A stretch of DNA of 64,000 nt from Sphingopyxis sp. QXT-31 (GTDB taxonomy: Bacteria; Pseudomonadota; Alphaproteobacteria; Sphingomonadales; Sphingomonadaceae). Shown here piece by piece: positions 51,062 to 60,661 of this stretch; positions within the stretch are counted from its first letter, which is position 1; each line of letters opens with the position of its first letter. A program made the translations under genes and the position numbers. Below the pieces are notes generated by a model. It had not been told where the DNA came from, did not search any database, and worked only from the letters and a program-made list of their open reading frames with translations. Where the stretch lies: NCBI RefSeq assembly GCF_001984035.1, contig NZ_CP019449.1:3534001-3598000 (forward strand), read 5' to 3'.

Positions 51062-51714
51062 AAAAGGCCGACGTCTTCGAATTCTACCGCCGCCTCGCCG
51101 AGCTCAACCCCAGCCCCGAGACCGAGCTGCAGTTCGGCAACACCTACCAGCTGCTCGTCGCGGTGGTGCTGTCGGCGCAGGCGACCGACGTCGGGGTCAA
51201 CAAGGCGACCCACAGGCTGTTTCAGGAGGTGACGACCCCGCAGGCGATGATCGACCTCGGCGAGGAAGGGCTGAAACAGCACATCAAGACGATCGGGCTG
51301 TTCAACGCCAAGGCGAAGAATGTCATCGCCCTCAGTGAAATCCTCGTCCGCGATTTCGGCGGTGAGGTGCCCGCCGACCGCGACACGCTCGTCGAATTGC
51401 CCGGCGTCGGGCGCAAGACCGCCAATGTCGTGATGAATTGTGCGTTCGGGGCGGAGACCTTCGCGGTCGACACGCATATCTTCCGCGTCGGCAACCGCAC
51501 CGGCCTCGCGCCGGGCAAGACGGTCCTCGCGGTCGAAAAGAAGCTCGACAAAGAGACGCCGCAGCCCTTCCGCGTCGGCGCGCACCACTGGCTGATCCTC
51601 CACGGCCGCTACATCTGCAAGGCACGTACGCCCGAATGCTGGCGCTGCCCGGTCGACGACCTCTGCCGCTACAAGCCGAAGACCCCGGCGCCGAAGGCGA
51701 AGAAGGCGGCCTAA
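51058..51714 (+). CDS. nth: Endonuclease III
   Basis: A 218-aa DNA glycosylase/AP lyase of base-excision repair. It has LLVAVVLSAQATDVGVNKAT, the helix-hairpin-helix LVELPGVGRKTANVVMNCAFG (catalytic Lys in GVGRKTA), the catalytic Asp in FAVDTHIFRVGNR, and the [4Fe-4S] cysteines in ICKARTPECWRCPVDDLC. ATG 51058 overlaps the upstream stop. The C-terminal tail is Lys/Ala/Pro-rich. Confidence 0.96.
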   Translation: MKKADVFEFYRRLAELNPSPETELQFGNTYQLLVAVVLSAQATDVGVNKATHRLFQEVTTPQAMIDLGEEGLKQHIKTIGLFNAKAKNVIALSEILVRDFGGEVPADRDTLVELPGVGRKTANVVMNCAFGAETFAVDTHIFRVGNRTGLAPGKTVLAVEKKLDKETPQPFRVGAHHWLILHGRYICKARTPECWRCPVDDLCRYKPKTPAPKAKKAA

Positions 51715-51782
51715 CCGTCGCTCCCGCGGCGGCGGCGAAATGGCACTTGCCGCGCGCAACCAACGCGCCATAACGCGTTGCC

Positions 51783-53156
51783 ATGCGCAACCTTACCGCC
51801 CCCCTCGCCCTCGCCGCCGCTCTGCTCGCCGCCGCGCCCGTTCACGCCAAGCCCGCCGATGCCGAGGCGGCGAAGAAGATCCTCAAGGACAGCATCGCGA
51901 TCCCGACGGTGATGGGCCGCGGCAAGGTGCCCGAACTCGCGGCCTATTATGCGGGCGTGCTCAAGGCGGCGGGCTACGCCGATGCCGATATCGAAATCAC
52001 CCCGATCGGCGAGACCGCGACCTTCGCCGCGACGCTCCGCGGCACGACGCAGGCGAAGCCGATCGTGCTGCTCGGCCATATGGACGTGGTCGAGGCCGAC
52101 GCGAAGGACTGGACGCGCGATCCCTTCGTCCCGGTCGAGGAGAATGGCTATATCTTCGGCCGCGGGTCGGAGGACAATAAGTTCGACGTGTCGATGATGG
52201 TCGCCGCGATGGCGCAGCTCAAGAAGGAGGGCTTCAAGCCCAAGCGCAGCATCATTCTCCTGCTCTCGGGCGACGAGGAGACGTCGATGACGACGACGCG
52301 CGCGCTTGCCGCAAAATATAAGGGTGCCGAATTCGCGCTCAACGGCGACGGCGGTGGCGGGCTGATCGCCGAGGACGGCAAGCCGCAATATTATGGGCTG
52401 CAGGCGGGCGAGAAGACCTATGCCGACTTCACTCTCGAGGTCACCAATCCGGGCGGGCACAGCTCGCGCCCGTCGGATACCAACGCGATCGTCCAGCTGT
52501 CGAACGCGCTCGCCAAGGTCGGCGCCTATCGCTTCACCCCGCAGCAGAACGAGCTCACCAAGGTCGGCATGCCGATCGTCGCCGACCAGGTCGGCGGCGA
52601 CATCGGTGCGGCGCTGAAAGCCTTCGCCGCCAATCCGGCCGACGCGAAGGCGATCGCCGCGATCCGCGCCGACCCCGAATATATCGGCCAGATTGGCACC
52701 ACCTGCGTGCCGACTTTGGTCAAGGGCGGCCACGCCGAAAATGCGCTGCCCCAGCGCGCGACCGCGAACATCAACTGCCGCATCTTCCCCGGCGTGCCGG
52801 TCGAGACGGTGCGCGCCGAGCTCGAAAGGGTCATCGGCGACCCCGCAGTCAAGGTAAACCCCGATCCCGACGCCAGCGCCAGCGACGCCTCGCCGCTGCG
52901 TCCCGACGTCATGGCGGCGGTGAAGAAGGCGGTCCATGCGCGCGCGCCGGGACTGCCGATCATCCCGTCGATGAGCGCGGGCGCGACCGATAGCTATCAT
53001 TTCCGCGCGCAGGGCGTGCCGAGCTACGGTGTCGCGGGGCTCTTCTCAAAGGCCAGCGACAGCTATGCGCACGGCCTCAACGAGCGTGTGCCGGTCGATG
53101 CGATTGCGCCGGCGCTGGCGCATTGGGACAGCTTGCTGCGGGATTTGTCGAAGTAA
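51783..53156 (+). CDS. Exported M20-family metallopeptidase
   Basis: A 457-aa protein with a signal peptide (MRNLTAPLALAAALLAAAPVHA). M20 zinc ligands are seen in VLLGHMDVVEA (His and Asp), in LLLSGDEETSM (Glu-Glu) and in a later His. The dimerisation-domain motif TNPGGHSSRPSDTNAI is also present. It probably cleaves small peptides or N-acyl amino acids in the periplasm. Confidence 0.9.
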   Translation: MRNLTAPLALAAALLAAAPVHAKPADAEAAKKILKDSIAIPTVMGRGKVPELAAYYAGVLKAAGYADADIEITPIGETATFAATLRGTTQAKPIVLLGHMDVVEADAKDWTRDPFVPVEENGYIFGRGSEDNKFDVSMMVAAMAQLKKEGFKPKRSIILLLSGDEETSMTTTRALAAKYKGAEFALNGDGGGGLIAEDGKPQYYGLQAGEKTYADFTLEVTNPGGHSSRPSDTNAIVQLSNALAKVGAYRFTPQQNELTKVGMPIVADQVGGDIGAALKAFAANPADAKAIAAIRADPEYIGQIGTTCVPTLVKGGHAENALPQRATANINCRIFPGVPVETVRAELERVIGDPAVKVNPDPDASASDASPLRPDVMAAVKKAVHARAPGLPIIPSMSAGATDSYHFRAQGVPSYGVAGLFSKASDSYAHGLNERVPVDAIAPALAHWDSLLRDLSK

Positions 53157-53210
53157 CCGATCCTCCCCTCGCGCCTGCAGAAGGGGGAGAGCGTACATCG
53201 GCTCTATCCT

Positions 53211-54107
53211 TCACCCCGGCAACCCCGCCGGCATCGCCCGCAGCCTTGCCGCATCGCGCAGCGGCGGCATGCCGAATGCCTTGGCATAGTCGCGGCTGAA
53301 CTGCGACGGGCTGTCATAGCCGACCTGGAATCCCGCGCTTGCCGCGTCGATCGCTTCGGATACCATCAACCGCCGCGCTTCGAGCAGGCGCAGCCGGGTT
53401 CGGTATTGCAGCGGACTGAATCGCGTCACGCTCTTGAAATGCTCGTGGAAGGACGACGGGCTCATCCCCGCCAGCCCTGCCAGATGGTCGATGCTGAACG
53501 CTCCGGAATAATGATCCTTGATCCACGCCACCGCGCGGCTGATCTGGTGCAGCCTTGTGTCGGCGGTCGCGATATGGCGCAGCATCGCGCCCCGCGGTCC
53601 GGACAGCAGCCGATAGAGCAATTCGCGCTCGATCAGCGGTGCCAGCGCGGGAATATCACCGGGCGTGTCGAGCAAGCGCAGCAGCCGCAACGCGGTGTCG
53701 CGCATCGCAGGGTCGACCTGGCCCACCGCGATCGATGCCGCATGGTCGCCGCGCGGCACACGATCGTCATGCGCGAGCAGCAACTCGCTCAGCACCGCGA
53801 CGTCGAGGTCCAGCTTCAGGCACAGATAGGGGTTCTCGGCGCTGGCCTTGAGTACCATGCCGGTCACTGGCAGGTCGACCGACACCACCAGATATTGCGC
53901 GCTGTCGTAAACGAAGCCGGTATCGCCGATCAGCACCCGCTTGCGCCCGCTGATCGCGAGGCACAACGACGGCTCATAGACCACCGGCATCGGTTCGCCC
54001 GCTTCGGAGCTACGGACAAGCGATATACGCGGTAGCGGGCAGGGGTGGATGCCGTCGCTCGGCCGGTGGCGAAGCAGGATGTCCCGCATTTCTTGTAAGC
54101 TCGTCAT
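53211..54107 (-). CDS. AraC-family regulator with AraC_N domain
   Basis: A 298-aa regulator. The N-terminal AraC_N region (YEPSLCLAISGRKRVLIGDTGFVYDSAQYLVVSVDLPVTG) is followed by two C-terminal helix-turn-helices (FSIDHLAGLAGMSPSSFHEHFKSVTRFSPLQYRTRLRL and AASAGFQVGYDSPSQFSRDYAKAFGMPPLRD). ATG 54107 starts the family-like N-terminus. It is divergent from the SDR gene across 164 nt; this AraC/SDR pair usually regulates itself. Confidence 0.9.
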   Translation of the reverse strand: MTSLQEMRDILLRHRPSDGIHPCPLPRISLVRSSEAGEPMPVVYEPSLCLAISGRKRVLIGDTGFVYDSAQYLVVSVDLPVTGMVLKASAENPYLCLKLDLDVAVLSELLLAHDDRVPRGDHAASIAVGQVDPAMRDTALRLLRLLDTPGDIPALAPLIERELLYRLLSGPRGAMLRHIATADTRLHQISRAVAWIKDHYSGAFSIDHLAGLAGMSPSSFHEHFKSVTRFSPLQYRTRLRLLEARRLMVSEAIDAASAGFQVGYDSPSQFSRDYAKAFGMPPLRDAARLRAMPAGLPG

Positions 54108-54271
54108 GATCGCGGTGTCGCATCCCGATCTGGGGCCCGCAAGCGCAAAGTCCACCATGCGGAGGATCGTGCAATCATCGCGGAGCTGCGATCTACCGCT
54201 CCTATCCCGACCGGGCCCAACAAGTCTCCAGCGAACGGCAAGGCGCCGCTCGGCAGACAAGGAGACCGACC

Positions 54272-55003
54272 ATGACGACCACCGACAAAGTCATCCTCAT
54301 CACCGGCGCGAGCAGCGGTATCGGCGCCGCTACGGCGCGCGAGCTCGCCGCCACCGGTGCAAAACTGCTCCTCGGCGCGCGCCGCACCGATCGGCTCGAA
54401 GCGCTGGCGGCCGAGATCGCCGCCGCCGGCGGCACTGCCGAGTTTCGCGCTCTCGACGTCACCAACCGCGCCGACATGCAGGCTTTCGTTGATCATGCCA
54501 CCCAGCGCTTTGGCCGCTTCGATGTGCTGGTCAACAATGCCGGCATCATGCCCCTGTCGCCGCTCGCCGCGCTCGAAACGGCCAATTGGGACGCGATGAT
54601 CGACGTCAATATCCGCGGCGTCCTCAACGGCATTGCAGCCGCGCTGCCCGGCTTCACCGCGCAGGGTTCGGGGCATTTCGTCAATGTCGCCTCTTTGGGC
54701 GCACATTATGTCGTGCCCACCGGTGCGGTCTATTGCGCGACCAAATTCGCCGTCTGGGCTATCACCGACGGCATTCGCCAGGAACATCAGGATATCCGCG
54801 CGACGATCATCTCGCCCGGCGTCGTCGAATCCGAACTCGGCCATGATATCACCGATCCGGAAAGCGCCGCCGCCATGGCCGAATTCCGCAGCATCGCGAT
54901 CACCCCCGACGCGATCGCTCGCGCGATCCGATTCGCGGTCGAACAGCCCGCCGATGTCGACGTCAGCGAAATCATCGTTCGTCCGGTGAAGGGCAGCTTC
55001 TGA
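54272..55003 (+). CDS. Short-chain dehydrogenase/reductase
   Basis: A 243-aa classical SDR: ILITGASSGIGAATARELA, DVLVNNAGIMPLSPLAAL, Ser in VNVASLGAHYV and Tyr-Lys in AVYCATKFAVWAIT. The final part VVESELGHDITDPESAA is similar to YdfG-like or clavulanate-type reductases. Its operon partner is the divergent AraC gene. It ends before a GNRA-loop hairpin. Confidence 0.9.
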   Translation: MTTTDKVILITGASSGIGAATARELAATGAKLLLGARRTDRLEALAAEIAAAGGTAEFRALDVTNRADMQAFVDHATQRFGRFDVLVNNAGIMPLSPLAALETANWDAMIDVNIRGVLNGIAAALPGFTAQGSGHFVNVASLGAHYVVPTGAVYCATKFAVWAITDGIRQEHQDIRATIISPGVVESELGHDITDPESAAAMAEFRSIAITPDAIARAIRFAVEQPADVDVSEIIVRPVKGSF

Positions 55004-55012
55004 CGATCCGTT

Positions 55013-55030
55013 CCCCGGCGAAAGCCGGGG
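55013..55030. terminator. GAAA-loop hairpin between convergent genes
   Basis: CCCCGGC-GAAA-GCCGGGG. There is no T-run; similar hairpins are common intergenic repeats in alphaproteobacteria. Confidence 0.5.
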
Positions 55031-55054
55031 TCCACCAGGAAAGGGCGGCGTTGC

Positions 55055-55648
55055 TCAGTCGAGTAGCGCCGCGACCGCCTGTTCGATCATCGTCGTCGCC
55101 GCGTCGGCGCCGAAGCTTTGTGCGTCGAGCGACAATTCGAGCCACAGCCCGTCGACCATCGCGGTCAGCATGATCGCCAGCCGGTCGGCATCGCGCGCGC
55201 CGCACGCCGCGAGCAGTTCGGCCAGCCGCGCGCGATAACCGGCATAGCTTTCGGCGTGGATCAAAGTCATGCGCGCGTCGCTCCGGGCCAGCGCCCAAAA
55301 GGCGGTCCAGGCGCCGAGCAGCTCGGGATCAGTGACGGGGGGACGGAAGCTTGCGGTGAGATAGGCGTTCAGCCGCGCGCGCGGATCGCCGCCCGCGCTC
55401 TCGACCGCAGCGGCGAAGATCGCGTCCATCCGGTCGCTCGTCGCCTGATAGGTGGCGGCGACCAGATCGTCGATCCCCGCGAAATAATGGCGCAAAAGCC
55501 CGGGCGACACCCCGGCGCGCGCGCAGATCGCGCGCACGTTCGTCGCCGCCAGGCCGAGCTCGGCGAGACACGCCGCGGTCGCGTCGATCAGGTCGGCGCG
55601 GCGGGCATCGGCGCTTGCGCGCGTAAAGGCTTGGCGAGCGGGCTGCAT
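55055..55648 (-). CDS. TetR-family (BetI-like) repressor
   Basis: A 197-aa regulator with N-terminal helix-turn-helix LIDATAACLAELGLAATNVRAICARAGVSPGLLRHYFAGIDDLVAATY. The C-terminal domain resembles BetI (LLGAWTAFWALARSDARMTLIHAESYAGYRARL). It is divergent from the Rieske oxygenase with only 33 nt between, which hold an almost perfect 24-nt palindrome. It should repress that operon. Confidence 0.9.
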   Translation of the reverse strand: MQPARQAFTRASADARRADLIDATAACLAELGLAATNVRAICARAGVSPGLLRHYFAGIDDLVAATYQATSDRMDAIFAAAVESAGGDPRARLNAYLTASFRPPVTDPELLGAWTAFWALARSDARMTLIHAESYAGYRARLAELLAACGARDADRLAIMLTAMVDGLWLELSLDAQSFGADAATTMIEQAVAALLD

Positions 55649-55672
55649 CTTGTTATACGCTTGTACAACAAG
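55649..55672. promoter_or_regulatory. TetR operator in the Rieske promoter
   Basis: CTTGTTATAC-GCTT-GTACAACAAG at 55649-55672: 9 of 10 paired positions match. It abuts the repressor start and ends 10 nt before the oxygenase ATG. Confidence 0.65.
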
Positions 55673-55681
55673 GATCGACTC

Positions 55682-56863
55682 ATGGCAACGCTGCGCGACA
55701 CTTTCGATAACATCGACCCGCTCGACGGCTGGTCACTGCCGGCGTGGACCTACAGCGACCCCGAATATCACGCGGTCGAACTCGACCGCATCTTTCGCCC
55801 CAGCTGGCAGGTCGTCTGCCACGACAGCGACATCCCGAATGTGGGCGACTGGCACAGCATCGACTATTGCGGCGAGAGCGTGATCCTGGTGCGCGGCACC
55901 GACCGTCAGGTGCGCGCTTTCACCAACGTCTGCCGCCACCGCGGCTCGCGCCTGCTCGACGGCGCGGCGGGCTGCGCGAAGAAGCTCGTCTGCCCCTATC
56001 ACGCCTGGACCTACGAACTCGACGGCCGCCTCACCGGCGTGCCCGACAGCGCGAGCTACCCGACGCTCGACAAGGGCAAGGCGGGGCTCGTCCCCGTCGG
56101 GCTCGAACAATGGCGCGGCTTCTGGTTCGTCCGGCTCGAGGATGACGGCGGCCCGTCGGTCGCGTCGATGATGGCGCCTTATGAGGCGATGGTCGAACCC
56201 TATCGCTTCGAGGAACTCGGTGCGCTCGGCCGCGTCACGCTGCGTCCGCGCGAGGTCAACTGGAAGAATGTCGGCGACAATTATTCGGACGGCCTCCACA
56301 TCCCCGTTGCGCACCCGGGCCTCACGCGGCTGTTCGGCAAGAGCTATGGTGTCGAGGCGCAGGATAATGTCGACCGCATGTGGGGCGATTTGATCGACCG
56401 GCCGTCGGTCAACTGGTCCGAACGCATGTACCAGCGGCTGCTGCCGCCGGTCCCGCATCTGCCCGAAGATCGCCAGCGCCACTGGCTCTATTTCAAGCTC
56501 TGGCCGAACGTCGCCTTCGACATCTACCCCGACCAGGTCGACTTCATGCAGTGGCTGCCGACCGGCCCGACGACCTGCCTGATCCGCGAGATCAGCTACG
56601 TCCTCCCCGACGCTTATTCAAAAGAGTGGCGCCGCGAGATGAAGGCGACGCGCTACCTCAACTGGCGTATCAATCGGCAGGTCAACGCCGAGGACACCGA
56701 ACTGATCACCCGCGTCCAGCAGGGCATGGCGTCGAAGAGCTTCTCGATGGGCCCGCTCAGCGACAAGGAAGTCTGCCTTAAGCATTTCTGTTCGCGGATG
56801 CGCGACCTGATCCCGGAATCCCGCCTCGACCAAGCCCCGCGTGCGGGATGGAGCCAAAAATGA
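55682..56863 (+). CDS. Rieske non-heme iron oxygenase, alpha subunit
   Basis: A 393-aa oxygenase. The Rieske [2Fe-2S] site is Cys84/His86 in NVCRHRGSRLLDG and Cys104/His107 in VCPYHAWTYELDG. The catalytic domain has the iron triad region NWKNVGDNYSDGLHIPVAHPG (Asp/His/His). It resembles aliphatic demethylases and stachydrine or carnitine monooxygenases rather than biphenyl-type enzymes, and the regulator is BetI-like, so an N-methyl or quaternary amine substrate is possible. No ferredoxin reductase gene is nearby. AAGGA precedes ATG 55682. Confidence 0.9.
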   Translation: MATLRDTFDNIDPLDGWSLPAWTYSDPEYHAVELDRIFRPSWQVVCHDSDIPNVGDWHSIDYCGESVILVRGTDRQVRAFTNVCRHRGSRLLDGAAGCAKKLVCPYHAWTYELDGRLTGVPDSASYPTLDKGKAGLVPVGLEQWRGFWFVRLEDDGGPSVASMMAPYEAMVEPYRFEELGALGRVTLRPREVNWKNVGDNYSDGLHIPVAHPGLTRLFGKSYGVEAQDNVDRMWGDLIDRPSVNWSERMYQRLLPPVPHLPEDRQRHWLYFKLWPNVAFDIYPDQVDFMQWLPTGPTTCLIREISYVLPDAYSKEWRREMKATRYLNWRINRQVNAEDTELITRVQQGMASKSFSMGPLSDKEVCLKHFCSRMRDLIPESRLDQAPRAGWSQK

Positions 56864-58467
56864 CCAAAAAATACGACGCGCTGATCATCGGCGCCGGCCA
56901 CAATGGCCTCGTCTGCGCCTTCTACCTCGCCAAGGCGGGGCTCAAGGTCCGTATCGTAGAGGCGCGCGACGTCGTCGGCGGCGCCGCGGTGACCGAGGAA
57001 TTCGCGCCGGGTTTCCGCAATTCGGTCGCGAGCTACACGGTCAGCCTGCTCCAGCCCAAGGTGATCGCCGATATGAAGCTCGCCGATCATGGCTATCGCG
57101 TGATCGAGCGGCCGATCAGCAATTTCCTGCCGCAGGAGGATGGCAGTTACCTCAAGCTCGGCGGCGGGCTCGAACGCACCCAGGCCGAGTTCCGCAAATT
57201 CAGCGCGCGCGATGCCGAGGTGCTGCCGCAATATTATGACGCGCTCGAAAATGTCGCCGAACTGCTCCGCGACCTCGCGCTGCGTGTGCCGCCCAATGTG
57301 GGCGAAGGGTTCCGCACGCTGATCGACGGCGCGCGGCAGGGGCGGCGCTTCGCAGGGCTCAGCCTCGAACAGCAGCGCGACGTGCTCGACCTGTTCACCA
57401 AGTCGGCGCGCACGATGCTCGACTCCTGGTTCGAAAGCGAGGAGGTCAAGGCGGCGTTCGGTTTCGACGCCGTCGTCGGCAACTACGCCAGCCCCGACAC
57501 GCCGGGCAGCGCCTATGTCCTGCTCCACCACGTCTTCGGCGAGGTGAATGGCAAGAAAGGCGCTTGGGGCCACAGCGTCGGCGGCATGGGCAAGACCACC
57601 GAGATCATGGCCAAGGTCTGCCGCGACCTCGGCGTCGAGATCAGCCTCGAAAGTCCGGTCGACAAGGTACTTGTCGATGGCGACAAAGCCGTCGGGGTGA
57701 AGCTCGCCGGCGGCGAGGAGATCGCCGCCGCGCGCGTCATCGCCAATGTCGGGCCGAAATTGCTCTACGAACGGCTGATGGACGCCGCCGACCTGCCGGG
57801 CGACTTCCGGCGCCGTATCCGCGGCTTCAAGGCGGGCAGCGGTACGTTCCGCATGAATGTGGCGCTCAGCGAACTGCCCAAATTCACCTGCCTGCCCGAG
57901 CCGGGCGAGCATCACCAGTCGGGGATCATCCTCGCGCCGACGCTCGACTATATGGACCGCGCCTTCCTCGATGCGAAACAGTTCGGCTGGTCGAAGAAGC
58001 CGATCGTCGAAATGCTGATCCCCTCGACCGTCGACGACAGCCTCGCGCCGCCCGGACAGCATGTCGCCAGCCTCTTCTGCCAGCAATTCGCGCCCGAGCT
58101 TCCTGACGACCGCGACTGGGACGATGAGGAAGGCGCCGCCGCCGATGCGATCATCGACACCGTCGAAGAACATGCCCCCGGCTTCCGCGCCAGCATCGTC
58201 GGCCAGACGCGCCTGTCGCCCAAGGGACTCGAAAGGAAGTTCGGCCTCATCGGCGGCGACATCATGCACGGCAATATGACGCTCGACCAGCTGTGGGCGG
58301 CGCGCCCGGTGCTCGGCAACGGCGGTTATCGCGGCCCGGTCAAGAACCTCTATATGTGCGGCGCGGGTGCCCACCCCGGCGGCGGCGTCACCGGCGCGCC
58401 GGGGCACAACGCCGCGGAGGTGGTGCTACGCGACCGGGGTTTCTTCGCGCCCCGGTGGCGCGCCTGA
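56860..58467 (+). CDS. Phytoene-desaturase-like FAD oxidoreductase
   Basis: A 535-aa flavoprotein: YDALIIGAGHNGLVCAFYLAKAGLKV then VVGGAAVTEEFAPGFRNS at the N-terminus, and a C-terminal FAD motif NLYMCGAGAHPGGGVTGAPGHNAA. The layout fits the phytoene dehydrogenase/CrtI-related group that includes many non-carotenoid members. ATG 56860 overlaps the Rieske stop (ATGA), so both enzymes should act on the same pathway. No other carotenoid genes are seen. The 3' end overlaps the AAA+ gene by 42 nt tail to tail. Confidence 0.88.
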   Translation: MTKKYDALIIGAGHNGLVCAFYLAKAGLKVRIVEARDVVGGAAVTEEFAPGFRNSVASYTVSLLQPKVIADMKLADHGYRVIERPISNFLPQEDGSYLKLGGGLERTQAEFRKFSARDAEVLPQYYDALENVAELLRDLALRVPPNVGEGFRTLIDGARQGRRFAGLSLEQQRDVLDLFTKSARTMLDSWFESEEVKAAFGFDAVVGNYASPDTPGSAYVLLHHVFGEVNGKKGAWGHSVGGMGKTTEIMAKVCRDLGVEISLESPVDKVLVDGDKAVGVKLAGGEEIAAARVIANVGPKLLYERLMDAADLPGDFRRRIRGFKAGSGTFRMNVALSELPKFTCLPEPGEHHQSGIILAPTLDYMDRAFLDAKQFGWSKKPIVEMLIPSTVDDSLAPPGQHVASLFCQQFAPELPDDRDWDDEEGAAADAIIDTVEEHAPGFRASIVGQTRLSPKGLERKFGLIGGDIMHGNMTLDQLWAARPVLGNGGYRGPVKNLYMCGAGAHPGGGVTGAPGHNAAEVVLRDRGFFAPRWRA

Positions 58468-60417
58468 TCCGAAGCCGATCGGCTGCGGCATCGCCGGGCG
58501 CGCCGCGCGCTCGCGCTGCAGCCGTTCGACCAGCGCCGCATCGTTCGCCGCGCCGGTAAAGCGCGTCTGCCGCGCAACGACCGCGAAGTCGCCGAGCGTC
58601 AGCCCGCCGAGCTGACCCAGCGCCGCCGGTGCCTCGCGGCCGAAGAAATGGGCGAATGCCCGCCGCGCCCGCGCGGCGTCGAGCGGGCGCAACTCGACCT
58701 TGAAAACGAAGCGCCGCGCCGACGCGGGGTCGAGCTTCGCGGCATGGTTGGTCGCCGCGGCAAAGGGCAGCGGATGCTCCGCCATCCAGGTTAAAAGCTC
58801 GTTGACCTGGCTGACCTCCCAGCCTCGCGACGCCCCCTGCCGGTCGGCGAGCAGCGAATCGACCTCGTCGAAGAAGAGCATCGCGCCCTGCCGCCGCGCC
58901 TCGGCAAAGGCGCTCGCGATCGCCTTTTCGGTCTCGCCGACCCATTTCGACATCAGGTCCGACGCGCGCTTGATATGCAGCGGCCGCCCGAGCTGCCGCG
59001 CCAGCGCCTGCACCGCCTCGGTCTTGCCCGTGCCCGGCGGTCCCGTGAGCAGCAGCGAGAAATCGGCGGGCGCGCCGGTGCGGGCCAAGGCGCCGAACAG
59101 CGCGGGCAGGTCGGTGTCGGCGGCGAGCAAGGTCTCGTCGAAGGCGCCTTGCGGGCGCGGTGCGATCGTCTCGCCGCGCAGCGTTCCGAGCACCGATCCG
59201 GCGAAGCGGCTGGCGCTCGCGGCGTCGCCTGCGAGCGCCGCCGCGCGGGCCGCGATGCGGAACAGCGATGCCGTCTCGGGCGCCGTGGCGGCCAGCGCCT
59301 GCAGCGCGGGATCGACCGCGACGCTTTCCTCGGCGCTCACGCGCTCGAGCATCGCCGGGCTGTGCGCGGCGCCGGGGAAGTCCATGGGGATCGACAGGCT
59401 GAAGCGCCGCAGGATCGCGGCATCGACGTCGGCGACCGCGTTCGACGTCCAGATCACCGGCACGACATTGTCTTCGAGCAGGCGATTGACGAACAGCTTC
59501 GATCCCGCGCGATCGCGCACGCGGCCGTCCTGCTCGCGCCGGGCATTGCCGAGCAGATCTTCCATCTCGTCGAACAGCAGCAGCGCGCGCCCGCGCTTTT
59601 CGAGCGTGCGCAGCGCCAGCCGCAGCGCGGCGACGCGGTCGAAGCGGCTGGGCTCGTCGCCGTCGCCGTCGGCCTCGCCGACCCCGTGCAGCGGTTCGCC
59701 GACCGCGGCGGCCAGCGTGCGCGCCAGCTCGGTCTTGCCCGTCCCCGGCGGGCCGTGGATCAGGATGTTGATCCCGCGCGCCCCGCGGTCGATCGCCCCG
59801 CGCAGCAGTGCGATGGCCAGCTCGGCCTCGCCACGCTGCGCCGGGAAGTCTTCGAGCGCATGGCGCGCCGCCTGCCGTGCGCCGAGCAGGCCGTCGAGCA
59901 GGCTTTCGTGGCGCCCCGGCGGGGCGTCGAGCAGCCGCTCGAACGCCCAGCAGAGGCCGAACTCGACCCCGCCGCCCTTGTCGGTCCAGCGCCCGACGAG
60001 GTCGAGCCGCACCACCTCGGCGCGGCGCAGCGCGTGCGGCGCGATCCCGGTGACCGCGCCTGCCAGCGCCTCCATGTCGAGTTTCTCGGTCCCGATCAGC
60101 TGCTCGAGGCTGCGGGTCAGCGGGGCGCGGTCGAGCGCCGTCGCGAGCAGCAGCAACGCGCGTTCCTCGCCCGGCAGTTCGAGCGCCTCGGCCAGCCGGT
60201 CCGCCTGGATCAGCCCTTCGTCCTCGCGCGCGCCCGGCGGCGGGGCCGAAGTCTCCGCCAGCAGCGCCGCGCGCGAGATATTTTTTTCGTCGAACCCGAG
60301 CGCGGCGGCGCGCGCGCGGGCCCAGCCGAGCAGCGCCCGGCCGGTCTTGGTCTTGCCCGGATGATCCGTGGCGATGGCGCGCGCGAGTGCGCGCGCCCAA
60401 TGGCTGTCGTGCAACAT
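58426..60417 (-). CDS. Double-domain AAA+ ATPase
   Basis: A 663-aa protein with two AAA+ modules. The first has Walker A GPPGTGKTE (about residue 220) and Walker B LLLFDEMEDLLG. The second has Walker A GPPGTGKTE (about 458) and Walker B MLFFDEVDSLLADRQ, plus MSKWVGETEKAI and NHAAKLDPASARRF (sensor and arginine-finger region). The N-terminal 200 residues are helical and unassigned. It resembles Cdc48-like ATPases of bacterial origin; the substrate is unknown. It starts at ATG 60417; the upstream frame extension has no support. Confidence 0.85.
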   Translation of the reverse strand: MLHDSHWARALARAIATDHPGKTKTGRALLGWARARAAALGFDEKNISRAALLAETSAPPPGAREDEGLIQADRLAEALELPGEERALLLLATALDRAPLTRSLEQLIGTEKLDMEALAGAVTGIAPHALRRAEVVRLDLVGRWTDKGGGVEFGLCWAFERLLDAPPGRHESLLDGLLGARQAARHALEDFPAQRGEAELAIALLRGAIDRGARGINILIHGPPGTGKTELARTLAAAVGEPLHGVGEADGDGDEPSRFDRVAALRLALRTLEKRGRALLLFDEMEDLLGNARREQDGRVRDRAGSKLFVNRLLEDNVVPVIWTSNAVADVDAAILRRFSLSIPMDFPGAAHSPAMLERVSAEESVAVDPALQALAATAPETASLFRIAARAAALAGDAASASRFAGSVLGTLRGETIAPRPQGAFDETLLAADTDLPALFGALARTGAPADFSLLLTGPPGTGKTEAVQALARQLGRPLHIKRASDLMSKWVGETEKAIASAFAEARRQGAMLFFDEVDSLLADRQGASRGWEVSQVNELLTWMAEHPLPFAAATNHAAKLDPASARRFVFKVELRPLDAARARRAFAHFFGREAPAALGQLGGLTLGDFAVVARQTRFTGAANDAALVERLQRERAARPAMPQPIGFGSGAPPGREETPVA

Positions 60418-60661
60418 AGATACCTGCCTGCGGCCGGCGGACGCAAAGCGCCCGGCGGCAGAAGTGATGATGGGCGGGTTGGAAATTGCGGCAGCGCCCG
60501 GGCGCACCGCGTCAGGAAATACGCGCTACGACAGCGGGCGGATGCCGCAGGGGTTCAAACCCTGGATGTTCCGGCGGTCCGACACGTCATTTCTCCAGAA
60601 AAGCCCGAATCCGAGCTTGTGGGACCGCGCCGATAGGCGATTCCGTAGCTGAAATCAAGGT

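Noticed and set aside
58700..60636. Two overlapping plus-strand frames of more than 550 codons over the AAA+ gene
   Set aside because: Ser/Arg- or Ala-rich shadows of a gene with two intact Walker A/B pairs.
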